From positions 1 to 64,000 of the forward strand of contig NZ_JBITLV010000010.1 of the NCBI RefSeq assembly GCF_044465595.1: a stretch of DNA of 64,000 bases. Direction: 5' to 3'. Positions 51,058-58,180 of the stretch are shown piece by piece. The notes beneath the pieces were generated by a model. It worked only from the letters and a program-made list of their open reading frames with translations, was not told the origin of the DNA and did not search any database. The position numbers and the translations under genes were made by a program. The first letter of the stretch is position 1. Each line of letters starts with the position of its first letter. The stretch comes from Spongisporangium articulatum. GTDB taxonomy: Bacteria; Actinomycetota; Actinomycetes; Actinomycetales; Kineosporiaceae.

Positions 51058-52517
51058 GTGAACCCTCGCCGTTCGGTGGTCCGTTCGTCCTGCCGGACGC
51101 GCCCTCGCAGCCGAAGCCGCCGGTCGTCGTCGAGAACGTGACCGGTGGGGCGGCCAGTGTCCGGGTGGAGTACGCCGAGTTGGAGCGGCTCGCGTTGTTC
51201 AGCGAGGACACCGCGGCCACGTTCTTGGCGGCGGTCGCGCGCGGGCACGCCGTCCTGGTGGATCCGAACCTGCTGGCGTCTGCGGTGCTGAACCCGGGTG
51301 GGGCGGCGAGGGTCGAGGCCGTGTTGTTGGAGGCGCTTGATGGGCCGCACGGTCTGACGCTGCTGGCGGGGGAGCTGACGGCGCACGCGGCGACGATCCG
51401 GTTGACGTCGCTGAAGTACCAGGCCACCGATGCGCTCGAGGCCGAGTCGATGCGCTTGCTGGACGGGATGCTGGCCGCGACGGGGCTGGGGACGGCCGCG
51501 TTCCTGCTGGTCAACCCGTTGGCGTTGCTGGCCACGGGCGGTGCGGCCTACCTGGGCAAGGACCAGCTGGTCGACGGTATGCAGTGGTTGGTGACGGAGC
51601 ATCCCGGTGTCGTCGACCACCTGCTGCGCGGTCTGCCGAGTCTCATCTCGAACACGACGGGTATCCAGGTCAGCCAGTTGGAGGCGCAGCGCCTGCTCGC
51701 TGCGCAATACCCCGACAGCCCCGGGTATCTCGCCGACCGGTCCCAGGATCCGGCCGTCCCGGGGACGCCGCCGGGAAACGTCGCGGACCTGATCCGGGGC
51801 CTCGACTACGTCAACGAGACGAAGAAGCAGGACATGGGGCAGATCGCGGTTCAGGTGCTGCGCGGGCCGGACGGGCAGATCAAGAGCGTCATCGTCGACG
51901 TCCCCGGCACCGACGACTTCAACCCGAAACCCTGGGTCACGAACGACAGCGGCACCATCAACGACATGCCGACCAACTTCCACGCCATGAACGGCGACAC
52001 CACCAGCTACGAGAAGATGGTCGAGGAAGCCTTGCGACGCAGCGGGGTACCCGGTGGCAAGGACGGACCGCCGGTGATGCTCGTTGGGCACAGTCAGGGC
52101 GGCATCGTGGCGACCGCTATGGCCGGCCACACCCCCTACAACGTGACCCACGTCGTGACCGCCGGGTCACCGGTCGCCGCGATCTCCGTTCCGAGTGATG
52201 TTCAGGTGCTTTCACTCGAGAACAATTCCGATGTCGTTCCTCACCTGGACGCTGTCGACAACCCTGACACGGCCAACCGCACCACCGTCACGTTCGATGT
52301 CCTCGGCCAGGAGCACCGTGCAGGTACGGCCCACAGCATGAAGGAGTCGTACATCCCCGGAGCCGAGGCGGTCGACGCGTCACCGAGCGCCTCGGTCAAG
52401 ACATTCAAGGACGGTGCGTCGCCCTTCCTGGAGAACCCCTCGGGCACCACCGTGACGACGAACCGGTACCAGGCAAGTCGGGACCCGGGTGCAGCAGCAG
52501 GGAGCGTGCCTCGGTGA
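51054..52517 (+). CDS. Alpha/beta hydrolase (lipase-like), probable type VII effector
   Basis: 487-aa protein. An N-terminal helical, WXG-like part (~30-200) includes a hydrophobic hairpin (GTAAFLLVNPLALLATGGAAYLG). The lipase-like domain (~255-450) has SVIVDVPGTDDF, the nucleophile elbow VGHSQGGIVA (Ser347), a likely Asp in NSDVVPHLDAVD and a His in GTAHSMKESY. No Sec signal peptide, so export by type VII secretion is inferred. The following gene is a lipoprotein overlapping by 4 nt, the same pairing as in the first module. A broken copy of this hydrolase lies at 53485-53774. Confidence 0.78.
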   Translation: MSEPSPFGGPFVLPDAPSQPKPPVVVENVTGGAASVRVEYAELERLALFSEDTAATFLAAVARGHAVLVDPNLLASAVLNPGGAARVEAVLLEALDGPHGLTLLAGELTAHAATIRLTSLKYQATDALEAESMRLLDGMLAATGLGTAAFLLVNPLALLATGGAAYLGKDQLVDGMQWLVTEHPGVVDHLLRGLPSLISNTTGIQVSQLEAQRLLAAQYPDSPGYLADRSQDPAVPGTPPGNVADLIRGLDYVNETKKQDMGQIAVQVLRGPDGQIKSVIVDVPGTDDFNPKPWVTNDSGTINDMPTNFHAMNGDTTSYEKMVEEALRRSGVPGGKDGPPVMLVGHSQGGIVATAMAGHTPYNVTHVVTAGSPVAAISVPSDVQVLSLENNSDVVPHLDAVDNPDTANRTTVTFDVLGQEHRAGTAHSMKESYIPGAEAVDASPSASVKTFKDGASPFLENPSGTTVTTNRYQASRDPGAAAGSVPR

Positions 52518-53011
52518 CCATGAGTCGTAGGACGCTGCTCGGGGCGCCGGTCGGATGGGGCGTACTCCTGTTGACCACGGCCTGCTCCTCGGCCGGGGCC
52601 GGCCCGAAGGGACCGGATCGGACTGCGCAGAACGTCGCCGAGGCCCATCGGGTCGAGCAGGAGTTGACCGTGGCGCTGGCCACGGTGAGCAGGCGGCGAC
52701 CTCCCGGTCAAGTAGCCGGCATCTCCGTGGCCTACCAGGGCGCCTGGCCGGACACCGGGTTGGTCGCCGTCAGCATGGACCTGCTCGCCTCCGAGAGGGA
52801 TCGGCTGACGGTCTGGGCCGACAAGGCGACCGAATTGGTCTGGCGGAGCACCATCAGCCCTCTGAGAACCATCACTCTGTTCATCAGCTGGGGGATGGCG
52901 GGCGAGCCGCAGATCCAGGGGCAACAGACCGTGACTCCGCTCGATGGCGACACCGGGCGGACTGCGCTGCAGGCGAAGTATGGGGCGCGTCCGGTGGCGG
53001 ACGACGCATGA
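52514..53011 (+). CDS. Lipoprotein, effector partner
   Basis: 165-aa lipoprotein with signal peptide (MTMSRRTLLG, lipobox TTAC). The mature part is a small domain with AGISVAYQGAWPDTGLVAVS and DKATELVWRSTISPLRTITLFISW. The family is not recognised. Its start overlaps the stop of the lipase-like effector (GTGA), and a related but broken gene follows immediately (53008). By analogy to staphylococcal lipase effectors with lipoprotein immunity proteins, an immunity role is proposed. ATG 52520 is an alternative start two codons downstream. Confidence 0.7.
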   Translation: MTMSRRTLLGAPVGWGVLLLTTACSSAGAGPKGPDRTAQNVAEAHRVEQELTVALATVSRRRPPGQVAGISVAYQGAWPDTGLVAVSMDLLASERDRLTVWADKATELVWRSTISPLRTITLFISWGMAGEPQIQGQQTVTPLDGDTGRTALQAKYGARPVADDA

Positions 53012-53484
53012 CCAAGGTGTTGATTCGACGCCGAGTGATCATGCTCATCCCTTAGGTAGTCGCTTGCGCCGCGATCGCCTCGGCCTGTTCGTCGAAGGGA
53101 CGGTCCGGACGCCGCCGCCAACGAGCGCGAGAGGCTTCGCATTCAATCGGAACTGGCGAGTGAGCTGGGCATCACAACGGCCGATGTCGCGTATCAGGAC
53201 TCCTGGCCGGATCAAGGAGTCCTGGCCGTCAGCCTGACCATCCCGGCCTCACAGCAGGACCGGGTAGGGAGCTGGTCCGACAAGGCCACAGAACTTGTCT
53301 GGCGCAGCCGAATCACGCCTCTGCGATCCATAACCATCTATATCGGCTGGGGAGCCTCCGGCGACGCCTCGCAGGCGCGAGGCACGTGGAGCGACGAACC
53401 GTTGTCCGAGGAAACCGGTCGATCGCAGTTGACCGCGAGTACGGGCCACGTCCAGTGGCTGACAAGCCATGACCGTAAACCTCC
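53008..53484 (+). pseudogene. Broken paralogue of the upstream lipoprotein
   Basis: ATG 53008 (ATGA with the upstream stop) opens a lipoprotein signal peptide, MTKVLIRRRVIMLIP, then an in-frame TAG (53053-53055), after which the same frame continues with AAIASACSSKG, a lipobox. A frameshift near 53100-53120 then leads to the body, readable as RERLRIQSELASELGITTAD, DSWPDQGVLAVSLTIPAS and DKATELVWRSRITPLRSITIYIGW, clearly related to the gene at 52514. No stop codon is found where the intact gene ends. It is a recent duplicate that has decayed. Confidence 0.85.
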
Positions 53485-53774
53485 AAGAAGGACGACGAGG
53501 GCCAGATCGCGGTCGAGGTGCTACGCGGTGCGGACGGGCAGGTCCGCAGCGTGGTCGTCGACGTTCCCGGCCCGGACGACATCAACCCGAAGCCGTGGGT
53601 CACGGACGACAGGGCTCGATCAACGACCTGCCGACCAAGTTCCACGCCATGAACGGCGACACCATCAGCTACGAGAAGATGGTCGAGGAAGTCTTGCGAC
53701 GCAGGGGGTGCCAGCGGCAAGGACGGGCCGCCAGTCATGCTCGTCGGGCACATCCCAGTGACTGGTCCGACTGA
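53485..53774 (+). pseudogene. Fragment of a lipase-like effector
   Basis: Starting at AAGAAG (53485), this stretch aligns with the middle of the hydrolase at 51054: GQIAVEVLRGADGQVRSVVV, then VPGPDDINPKPWVTDD. A single-base deletion (GACAGGGCTCG where GACAGCGGCTCG is expected, near 53610) breaks the frame. Later parts (FHAMNGDTISYEKMVEEVLRR) are in another frame, and the copy ends at VMLVGH-I, exactly at the nucleophile elbow where the serine should follow. It is fused directly behind the broken lipoprotein, so it is a truncated, non-functional duplicate. Confidence 0.85.
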
Positions 53775-53815
53775 GGCTGCAGGAGCTTCGGTCGGTGGAC
53801 TCCCTCGGCTCAGTG

Positions 53816-54997
53816 TCAGTGGGGTCGTCGGCGGGTGCGGATGAACGCGATGGCCCCGCCGGCGATTGCGATGAGCAGGGCGCCGAGTCCGCCGATGATG
53901 ACGACCGGTTTCGGGCCCGAGGAAGCTGCGGTCCCGCTGGAGGCGCCGGGGACGCCGCCGGTGTCCGTGTCGGGCGTCGGGCTGGACGTCGGATTTCCGC
54001 TGCCTGGGGGAAGAGCCCGGTCGAGTGCGTCGAAGACCGGGTTGGGGGCGTCGGCGGGGATCTTCTTCTGGATCGCGGTCAGGGGCAACGCGATACCGAA
54101 ACCGGAGGCGTCGTCGGGCCCCTTCGGGCCGATGTCCTTGGCCGAGGCCAAGAGGCGGGCGAGGATCTGGCGGTTGGTCAGGTCGGGGTACTTGGACCAG
54201 ACGAGAGCGGCAGCTCCTGACATGAGCGCGGTGGCGTCGCTCGTGCCGTCCGAGTAACCCTCGGCACCCTTGGAGTTCCGACTGGCCATGTGCACTCCTG
54301 GCGCAGCGAGCGCCACGCTGCTGCTCCTGGTCGACTTGGTCCAGACCTTCGCCCGATCGTCAACGGCTGCCACGGAGACCACACCTGGACAGTCCGCAGG
54401 AACGTTGTCCGTCCTTCGTCCATCGTTGCCGGCGCCCGCGAACAGCAGCGCTCCGTGGTCGACGGCATACCTGACTGCTGCGGGGATGTCGAGGTCGATC
54501 GCGTCGTCGCAGGGGTTCTCGGTGGCGATGGACATGTTGATGACTTTTGCACCGTGGTCAACGGCGTAGCGGATCTGCTTGCCAAGATCGGTCAGACCGG
54601 GGCCGTTGGTGATCGGCAGGATCTTCGCCTCGGGGGCTACTCCTGCGCCGGCCCAGGCGTGACCCTGGCCTGCGATGTAGACCGCCATCGCGGTGCCATG
54701 CCCGCGTGACGTCGAGTTCTTCCAGGGGTTACTGCCGTCGAATCCGAGCCCGGGTAGGACGCGCCCTTTCAATTCGGGCCGGGAGGCGTCGACCCCGTCG
54801 TCGATCACCGCCACCGTGATGCCCTGGCCGCGAGCGCCTGTGGCCCAGACCTTTTCGATGCCCCAGACCGTGAACCACCATTGGTCCTCGTCAGGCTTCG
54901 GCAGGGCGCGGGCGGACGTCGGAGCGGCGGTTCCGATGCCGAGTGCGGTCGCGGCCAGGAGCAGGGCGGCGGTGAGGGCGGTGAGTCGTCGCGTCAT
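53816..54997 (-). CDS. mycP: Mycosin (type VII subtilisin-like protease)
   Basis: 393-aa membrane-anchored S8 serine protease of ESX systems. A signal peptide (MTRRLTALTAALLLAATALG) precedes the N-terminal extension with ALPKPDEDQWWFTVWGIEKVW. The catalytic triad is D66 (VAVIDDGVD), H100 (RGHGTAMAV) and S253 (DGTSDATALMSG), with oxyanion Asn191 (AGAGND). A Pro/Thr linker and a C-terminal transmembrane helix (VVIIGGLGALLIAIAGGAIAF) with the basic stop RTRRRPH follow. MycP stabilises the Ecc membrane complex and cleaves some substrates. It is the last gene of the esx operon, 2 nt after the mini-mycosin stop. Longer upstream readings pass through that gene and are rejected. Confidence 0.93.
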   Translation of the reverse strand: MTRRLTALTAALLLAATALGIGTAAPTSARALPKPDEDQWWFTVWGIEKVWATGARGQGITVAVIDDGVDASRPELKGRVLPGLGFDGSNPWKNSTSRGHGTAMAVYIAGQGHAWAGAGVAPEAKILPITNGPGLTDLGKQIRYAVDHGAKVINMSIATENPCDDAIDLDIPAAVRYAVDHGALLFAGAGNDGRRTDNVPADCPGVVSVAAVDDRAKVWTKSTRSSSVALAAPGVHMASRNSKGAEGYSDGTSDATALMSGAAALVWSKYPDLTNRQILARLLASAKDIGPKGPDDASGFGIALPLTAIQKKIPADAPNPVFDALDRALPPGSGNPTSSPTPDTDTGGVPGASSGTAASSGPKPVVIIGGLGALLIAIAGGAIAFIRTRRRPH

Positions 54998-54999
54998 GG

Positions 55000-55335
55000 T
55001 CAACCTGAGTGGGGTCGTCGGCGGGTGCGGATGAACGCGATGGCGCCGCCGGCGATTGCGACGAGGAGGGCGGCGAGGCCGAGTTCGTCGAAGATCGGGG
55101 TGGGGGCGTCGGCCGGGACGTTGTCCACGATCGCCCTCAGCGGGCGGGCGATGCCGAAACCGGAGGAGTCGTCGCGGCCCTCGGGGCCGAGGGCGGTGAA
55201 CCACCACTGCTCGTTCCCCGCCTTCGGCAGGGAACGCGCAGTGGCGGATGGCGCGACGGCGAGCGACAGTCCGATCAGGAATGCGGCCAGGGCCGCCGTC
55301 GTCGTCGTCGTGCGAACCTGACGCTTCGACGCCAC
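55000..55335 (-). CDS. Mini-mycosin lacking the protease domain
   Basis: 111-aa protein that reads as a mycosin from which the catalytic domain has been removed in frame. It has a signal peptide (KRQVRTTTTTAALAAFLIG), the mycosin N-terminal motif SLPKAGNEQWWFTAL, then directly the mycosin C-terminal segment GPEGRDDSSGFGIARPL and NVPADAPTPIFDEL, and the membrane anchor LLVAIAGGAIAFIRTRRRPH. No Asp, His or Ser of the triad remains. The frame is open and signals intact, so it may be expressed. The start is GTG 55335. It sits 2 nt before mycP and arose by tandem duplication, judging from near-identical 3' ends. Confidence 0.8.
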   Translation of the reverse strand: MASKRQVRTTTTTAALAAFLIGLSLAVAPSATARSLPKAGNEQWWFTALGPEGRDDSSGFGIARPLRAIVDNVPADAPTPIFDELGLAALLVAIAGGAIAFIRTRRRPHSG

Positions 55336-55392
55336 GTTGCCTACTTCCGTCGTCCGGGCTGGTGCGGAAGAGACCGCAGAGTCGCGAGCAGA

Positions 55393-56754
55393 CTACTGAG
55401 AGATCACTGGCGGAGGCTCGTCCCCGTCGCCGCCCCACACGTCGTCGTCCTCCTGGAGCCAGGTCGACCGCTCGTGCTCTTCCTCGTCCTGGCCGCCGCG
55501 GCCACCCTGGTTGCCCATCATGCCGTTGCGACCGGCCGCTCCTTCCTCGGCTGCGGCGCCACCACCGAGGCGACCCGCGTTCCCGCCCGGCCCGGTACCG
55601 ACGCCCCCGCGACCGGCGCCGCGCCCGAGGACACCGCCCTCTTCGGCCAGCGCCCCGGGCCGGGCGCCGAGGCCGCCACCCGAGCCGATGCCTCCGGCGC
55701 CTGCTCCGGCGCCACCCTTACCGAGCCCGAGCCGGCCACCGAGACCGGCCATCTTGCCGCCGCCGAGCGCACCACCGGCTCCGGTGCCGAGCGCACCGGC
55801 CCCTAGTCCCGCACCCAGCCCACCGAGACCGGCTCCACCGGCACCTCCGAGTCCGGCGGCTCCGCCGGCGCCAGTGGCGCCACCGGCACCGAGGCCGCCG
55901 GCCCCGAGGCCGCCCGCACCGCCCAGACCGCCTGCGGCGCCGCCACCGGCCAGCGAGCTGCCCGCGTCGTAGGGACCGGCCGCGCCGAGGCCGTCGGCCC
56001 CGCCTCCGCCGGCGACGCCACCTCCGCTGCCGGAACCGGCTCCGCCACCGGCGATCCCGGCCGGTATGTGCACGCCCCCAGCGCCGCCTCCGGACCCGCC
56101 GCCCAGGGCGCCCGAGCCGCCGATGCCGCCCCCGCCCGCACCGGGAATGGTGCCGGTCTCAGTGCTGCCGACCTTCTCTGGCTGCTTGGCCTTCCAGTCG
56201 TCAACTTGTACGACAGACATGGACAACTTCTGCTGCACCTCTGCCGGGAGGCTGGCAGTCACCTCGTTATAGCGAGAGAGGAAGGCGGTCATGTAGTCGA
56301 CGGCGACCTGGTCATTGCTTGCCGCCGCACCCACAGCAGCCCCGACGGCGCGGGTGAACGAAGCGTCCGGAAGATTGGCCTTGTACCACTCGGCGTACTT
56401 CGCGGCGTAATCGGTCGCATGGGCCATCTGCATGCATTGATCGGCCAGCGCCGCGGCTGTGGCCTGCGCCAATTGCAACTGCTCCTGGGCCTTGGCGGAG
56501 GACTCGGGGGTCTGCCAGGCGTCCTGCAGGGGTATCGCTGCTTGGGTCTTCAGCCCGTTGGCCAGTTCGCCGAGCAGGCTCGCCGCCTGCCGCCAGCTCA
56601 CGCAGGCCGCGCTGATCGATTTCGGATTCAGCTGTGCGAATTCAGCCGCCACCTGCTCGGCAGTACGTGTGTAGTGGTGCCCACTGCTGTCTCTCGGGAT
56701 CGCCGCGGTCCTTTCGACGATCTGCGGCGCGCCGCCGTCCCCCTGGTCGCTCAT
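55393..56754 (-). CDS. PPE-like type VII substrate with glycine-rich repeats
   Basis: 453-aa protein. The N-terminal ~170 residues are helical (HYTRTAEQVAAEFAQLNPK; DAWQTPESSAKAQEQLQLAQ; YAAKYAEWYKANL), similar in size to the PPE domain. A DDWKAKQPEKVG hinge then leads into about 200 residues of Gly/Ala repeats (GLGGAGGAGLGGLGAGLGAG type), and an acidic tail with EEEHERSTWLQEDDDVWGG ends the chain. No Sec signal. A secreted ESX substrate is inferred from its place inside the esx-mycP operon. ATG 56754 is 10 nt after the previous stop. The tail motif looks conserved and functional rather than random. Confidence 0.65.
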   Translation of the reverse strand: MSDQGDGGAPQIVERTAAIPRDSSGHHYTRTAEQVAAEFAQLNPKSISAACVSWRQAASLLGELANGLKTQAAIPLQDAWQTPESSAKAQEQLQLAQATAAALADQCMQMAHATDYAAKYAEWYKANLPDASFTRAVGAAVGAAASNDQVAVDYMTAFLSRYNEVTASLPAEVQQKLSMSVVQVDDWKAKQPEKVGSTETGTIPGAGGGGIGGSGALGGGSGGGAGGVHIPAGIAGGGAGSGSGGGVAGGGGADGLGAAGPYDAGSSLAGGGAAGGLGGAGGLGAGGLGAGGATGAGGAAGLGGAGGAGLGGLGAGLGAGALGTGAGGALGGGKMAGLGGRLGLGKGGAGAGAGGIGSGGGLGARPGALAEEGGVLGRGAGRGGVGTGPGGNAGRLGGGAAAEEGAAGRNGMMGNQGGRGGQDEEEHERSTWLQEDDDVWGGDGDEPPPVISQ

Positions 56755-56764
56755 CGCTTCGTCC

Positions 56765-57274
56765 TCACTGGTTCCACAAAGAGTTCGCCGACGGTTGCGC
56801 CGACCCACCGCCGATGTTCGACTCCACGTTCGACATGTCCTGCTCGGAAGTTCCGTCGGCCAGGCGCACCGTCTCGGATGCCCCGGCCACCGACTTGGAT
56901 GCGACCTGGATGCTCTCCCGCAGGGACCGTGTGTAGTCCGAAACAGTTTGAGCAACTATCAGGCTCGCGGTGGCCAGCTGGTTCGCCTCGTGCCAGCTGG
57001 TCGGTCCGAACGAGGCGCCTCCCGCGTCCTTGGCGAGCGTCAAAGCCCTGGTGATCGCGTCCAGCTGTGTGAGGAGCCAGTTGGAGATCTGCTCGACCGC
57101 GTCGGTGTCGATGTACATGGAGCCGGCCGGGCTCTTGAGCCCCGGCCAGTTCTGGTCCGGACGCAGGTCAAGGGGATAGCCCTCGAGGGGCTTGACGTCG
57201 TTCTCGGACTTTACGTTGGTGAGTTTGACGCTCTCATCCTGGCCGTACAGGTAGTCTTTCGGGCCTTCCGCCAT
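56765..57274 (-). CDS. Helical ESX-operon protein of unknown family
   Basis: 169-aa protein, not recognised. After a polar N-terminus (about 50 residues with DESVKLTNVKSENDV) come long helices around MYIDTDAVEQISNWLLTQLD and a FGPTSWHEANQLA turn (a Trp-containing turn of WXG style), ending in a Ser/Asn-rich tail. It could be a second PPE-domain-like partner or chaperone for the glycine-rich protein encoded 10 nt downstream. It is separated from the esx genes by a strong hairpin. Confidence 0.6.
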   Translation of the reverse strand: MAEGPKDYLYGQDESVKLTNVKSENDVKPLEGYPLDLRPDQNWPGLKSPAGSMYIDTDAVEQISNWLLTQLDAITRALTLAKDAGGASFGPTSWHEANQLATASLIVAQTVSDYTRSLRESIQVASKSVAGASETVRLADGTSEQDMSNVESNIGGGSAQPSANSLWNQ

Positions 57275-57323
57275 CGTGCTTCCCCTCCGGTACGAACCGG
57301 CCTGGGACCCCGTGTCCCGTTAC

Positions 57324-57367
57324 CCCGCAACGGGTCTCGAAGCGCAAGCTCCGAGACCCGTTGCGGG
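57324..57367 (-). terminator. Strong hairpin with GCAA tetraloop inside the esx operon
   Basis: A perfect 16-bp stem (57324-57339 with 57352-57367, CCCGCAACGGGTCTCG) continues, after one mismatch, into AGC-GCAA-GCT, closing with a GNRA-type tetraloop. It lies 7 nt past the stop of the second esx gene and before the 169-aa gene. It may be a partial terminator or an mRNA 3'-end stabiliser that raises esx transcript levels above the rest of the operon. Confidence 0.8.
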
Positions 57368-57374
57368 CCGGGCG

Positions 57375-57662
57375 TCAGGCCCAGAGGTTCCGGTTGGACG
57401 TCTCCGCCTGCTGGTAGTTGCTGCCGGCCTGGTCGACCGCCTGCCCCATCTGGGCCAGGATCGTCGCCATCGCCGCCGACGCCTGCTCCCACTTGGTCTT
57501 CTGCGCGTAGTACGCCTGCTGCGCGTCACCGGTCCACGTGGACACCATCGGCGCCAGCTGCGACTCCAGCCCGTCCAGCGTCGACTGGAGCGCCTGGTAC
57601 GACGCGCCGATGCCGGCGGCGCCGCTGCTCAGCGACCCGAAGTTGACCTTGATCTCTCCCAC
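57375..57662 (-). CDS. WXG100 protein (EsxA/EsxB-like)
   Basis: 95-aa secreted helical hairpin with Trp43-Thr-Gly45 in the turn (MVSTWTGDAQQAYYAQK) and the helix 2 segment KWEQASAAMATILAQ followed by YQQAETSNRNLWA. The tail resembles EsxB/CFP-10-like C-termini that interact with EccC, though a strict YxxxD/E motif is not evident. It probably forms a heterodimer with the upstream WXG100 protein (83 nt away). The start is GTG 57662, with GTGGGG 6 nt upstream. Confidence 0.85.
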   Translation of the reverse strand: MGEIKVNFGSLSSGAAGIGASYQALQSTLDGLESQLAPMVSTWTGDAQQAYYAQKTKWEQASAAMATILAQMGQAVDQAGSNYQQAETSNRNLWA

Positions 57663-57745
57663 GATTACCCCACCTCAGAAATGTGCGCTCAGTTGTCGAT
57701 GACGCCGGACCAGGGCCGAAAGGTTGCCCGGGCGGGAAGACCAGC

Positions 57746-58054
57746 TCAGAGCTGCCCGGCGATGTGGTTGAACGCGCTGGACTGCTGCTCCTCCTGCTGC
57801 GCGTACGTGTTCGCGGTCGAGACCAGCGCGGTGTGCATGTCGCGCAGCGCCGTCGTCAGCTTGTTCTGCTGCGCCACCCAGTTCGCGTGCAGCGTGGCGA
57901 ACGAACGCTGCGCGTCACTGCTCCAGCCGCCGAACATGGTCTGCACCTCGGCGTCGAGCTTCTTCAGGTGCCCGTCGATCTGGACCGAGGCGTCGTCGAC
58001 CGCCTGTGCGCCCTTCGCCATCGCCTCTTGCTGGAGTGAGTACTCGCCTGCCAT
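57746..58054 (-). CDS. WXG100 protein, first gene of the esx operon
   Basis: 102-aa helical hairpin with Trp44-Ser-Ser46 at the turn (MFGGWSSDAQRSFATLHANW), a variant WXG, then helix 2 (QQNKLTTALRDMHTALV) and a Gln-rich end. It is the likely partner of the next WXG100 protein. ATG 58054 is used (MAGEYSLQQ) with a GGGGG site 8 nt upstream; the longer reading to 58099 would run into the leader. A sigma-70-type promoter (58121-58149) lies upstream. Confidence 0.83.
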   Translation of the reverse strand: MAGEYSLQQEAMAKGAQAVDDASVQIDGHLKKLDAEVQTMFGGWSSDAQRSFATLHANWVAQQNKLTTALRDMHTALVSTANTYAQQEEQQSSAFNHIAGQL

Positions 58055-58120
58055 GTGGGTTACCCCCGCCTCATCGGGCCCGGCCAGAGCACGGGCCATC
58101 CCCTCACTGATGGGGCAAAA

Positions 58121-58149
58121 GTTATCAATCGGGAGTGAAGCGCGCGCAA
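58121..58149 (-). promoter_or_regulatory. Predicted esx operon promoter
   Basis: On the minus strand, -35 TTGCGC (58149-58144) and -10 GATAAC (58126-58121) with a 17-nt spacer lie between the eccB stop and the first esx gene, about 67 nt before its ATG. This gives the esx-mycP unit its own promoter. Confidence 0.5.
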
Positions 58150-58180
58150 GGGACTGCCGGGAAAACCGGTGCCGGATAGG

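Noticed and set aside
53816..55438. Mycosin read as a 540-aa protein
   Set aside because: The first ~147 residues are an out-of-frame reading of the mini-mycosin gene; a proper signal peptide begins at 54997.
55511..55972. Proline/alanine-rich plus-strand frame
   Set aside because: Antisense of the glycine-rich repeat region of the PPE-like gene; the composition simply mirrors GGC/GCC codons.
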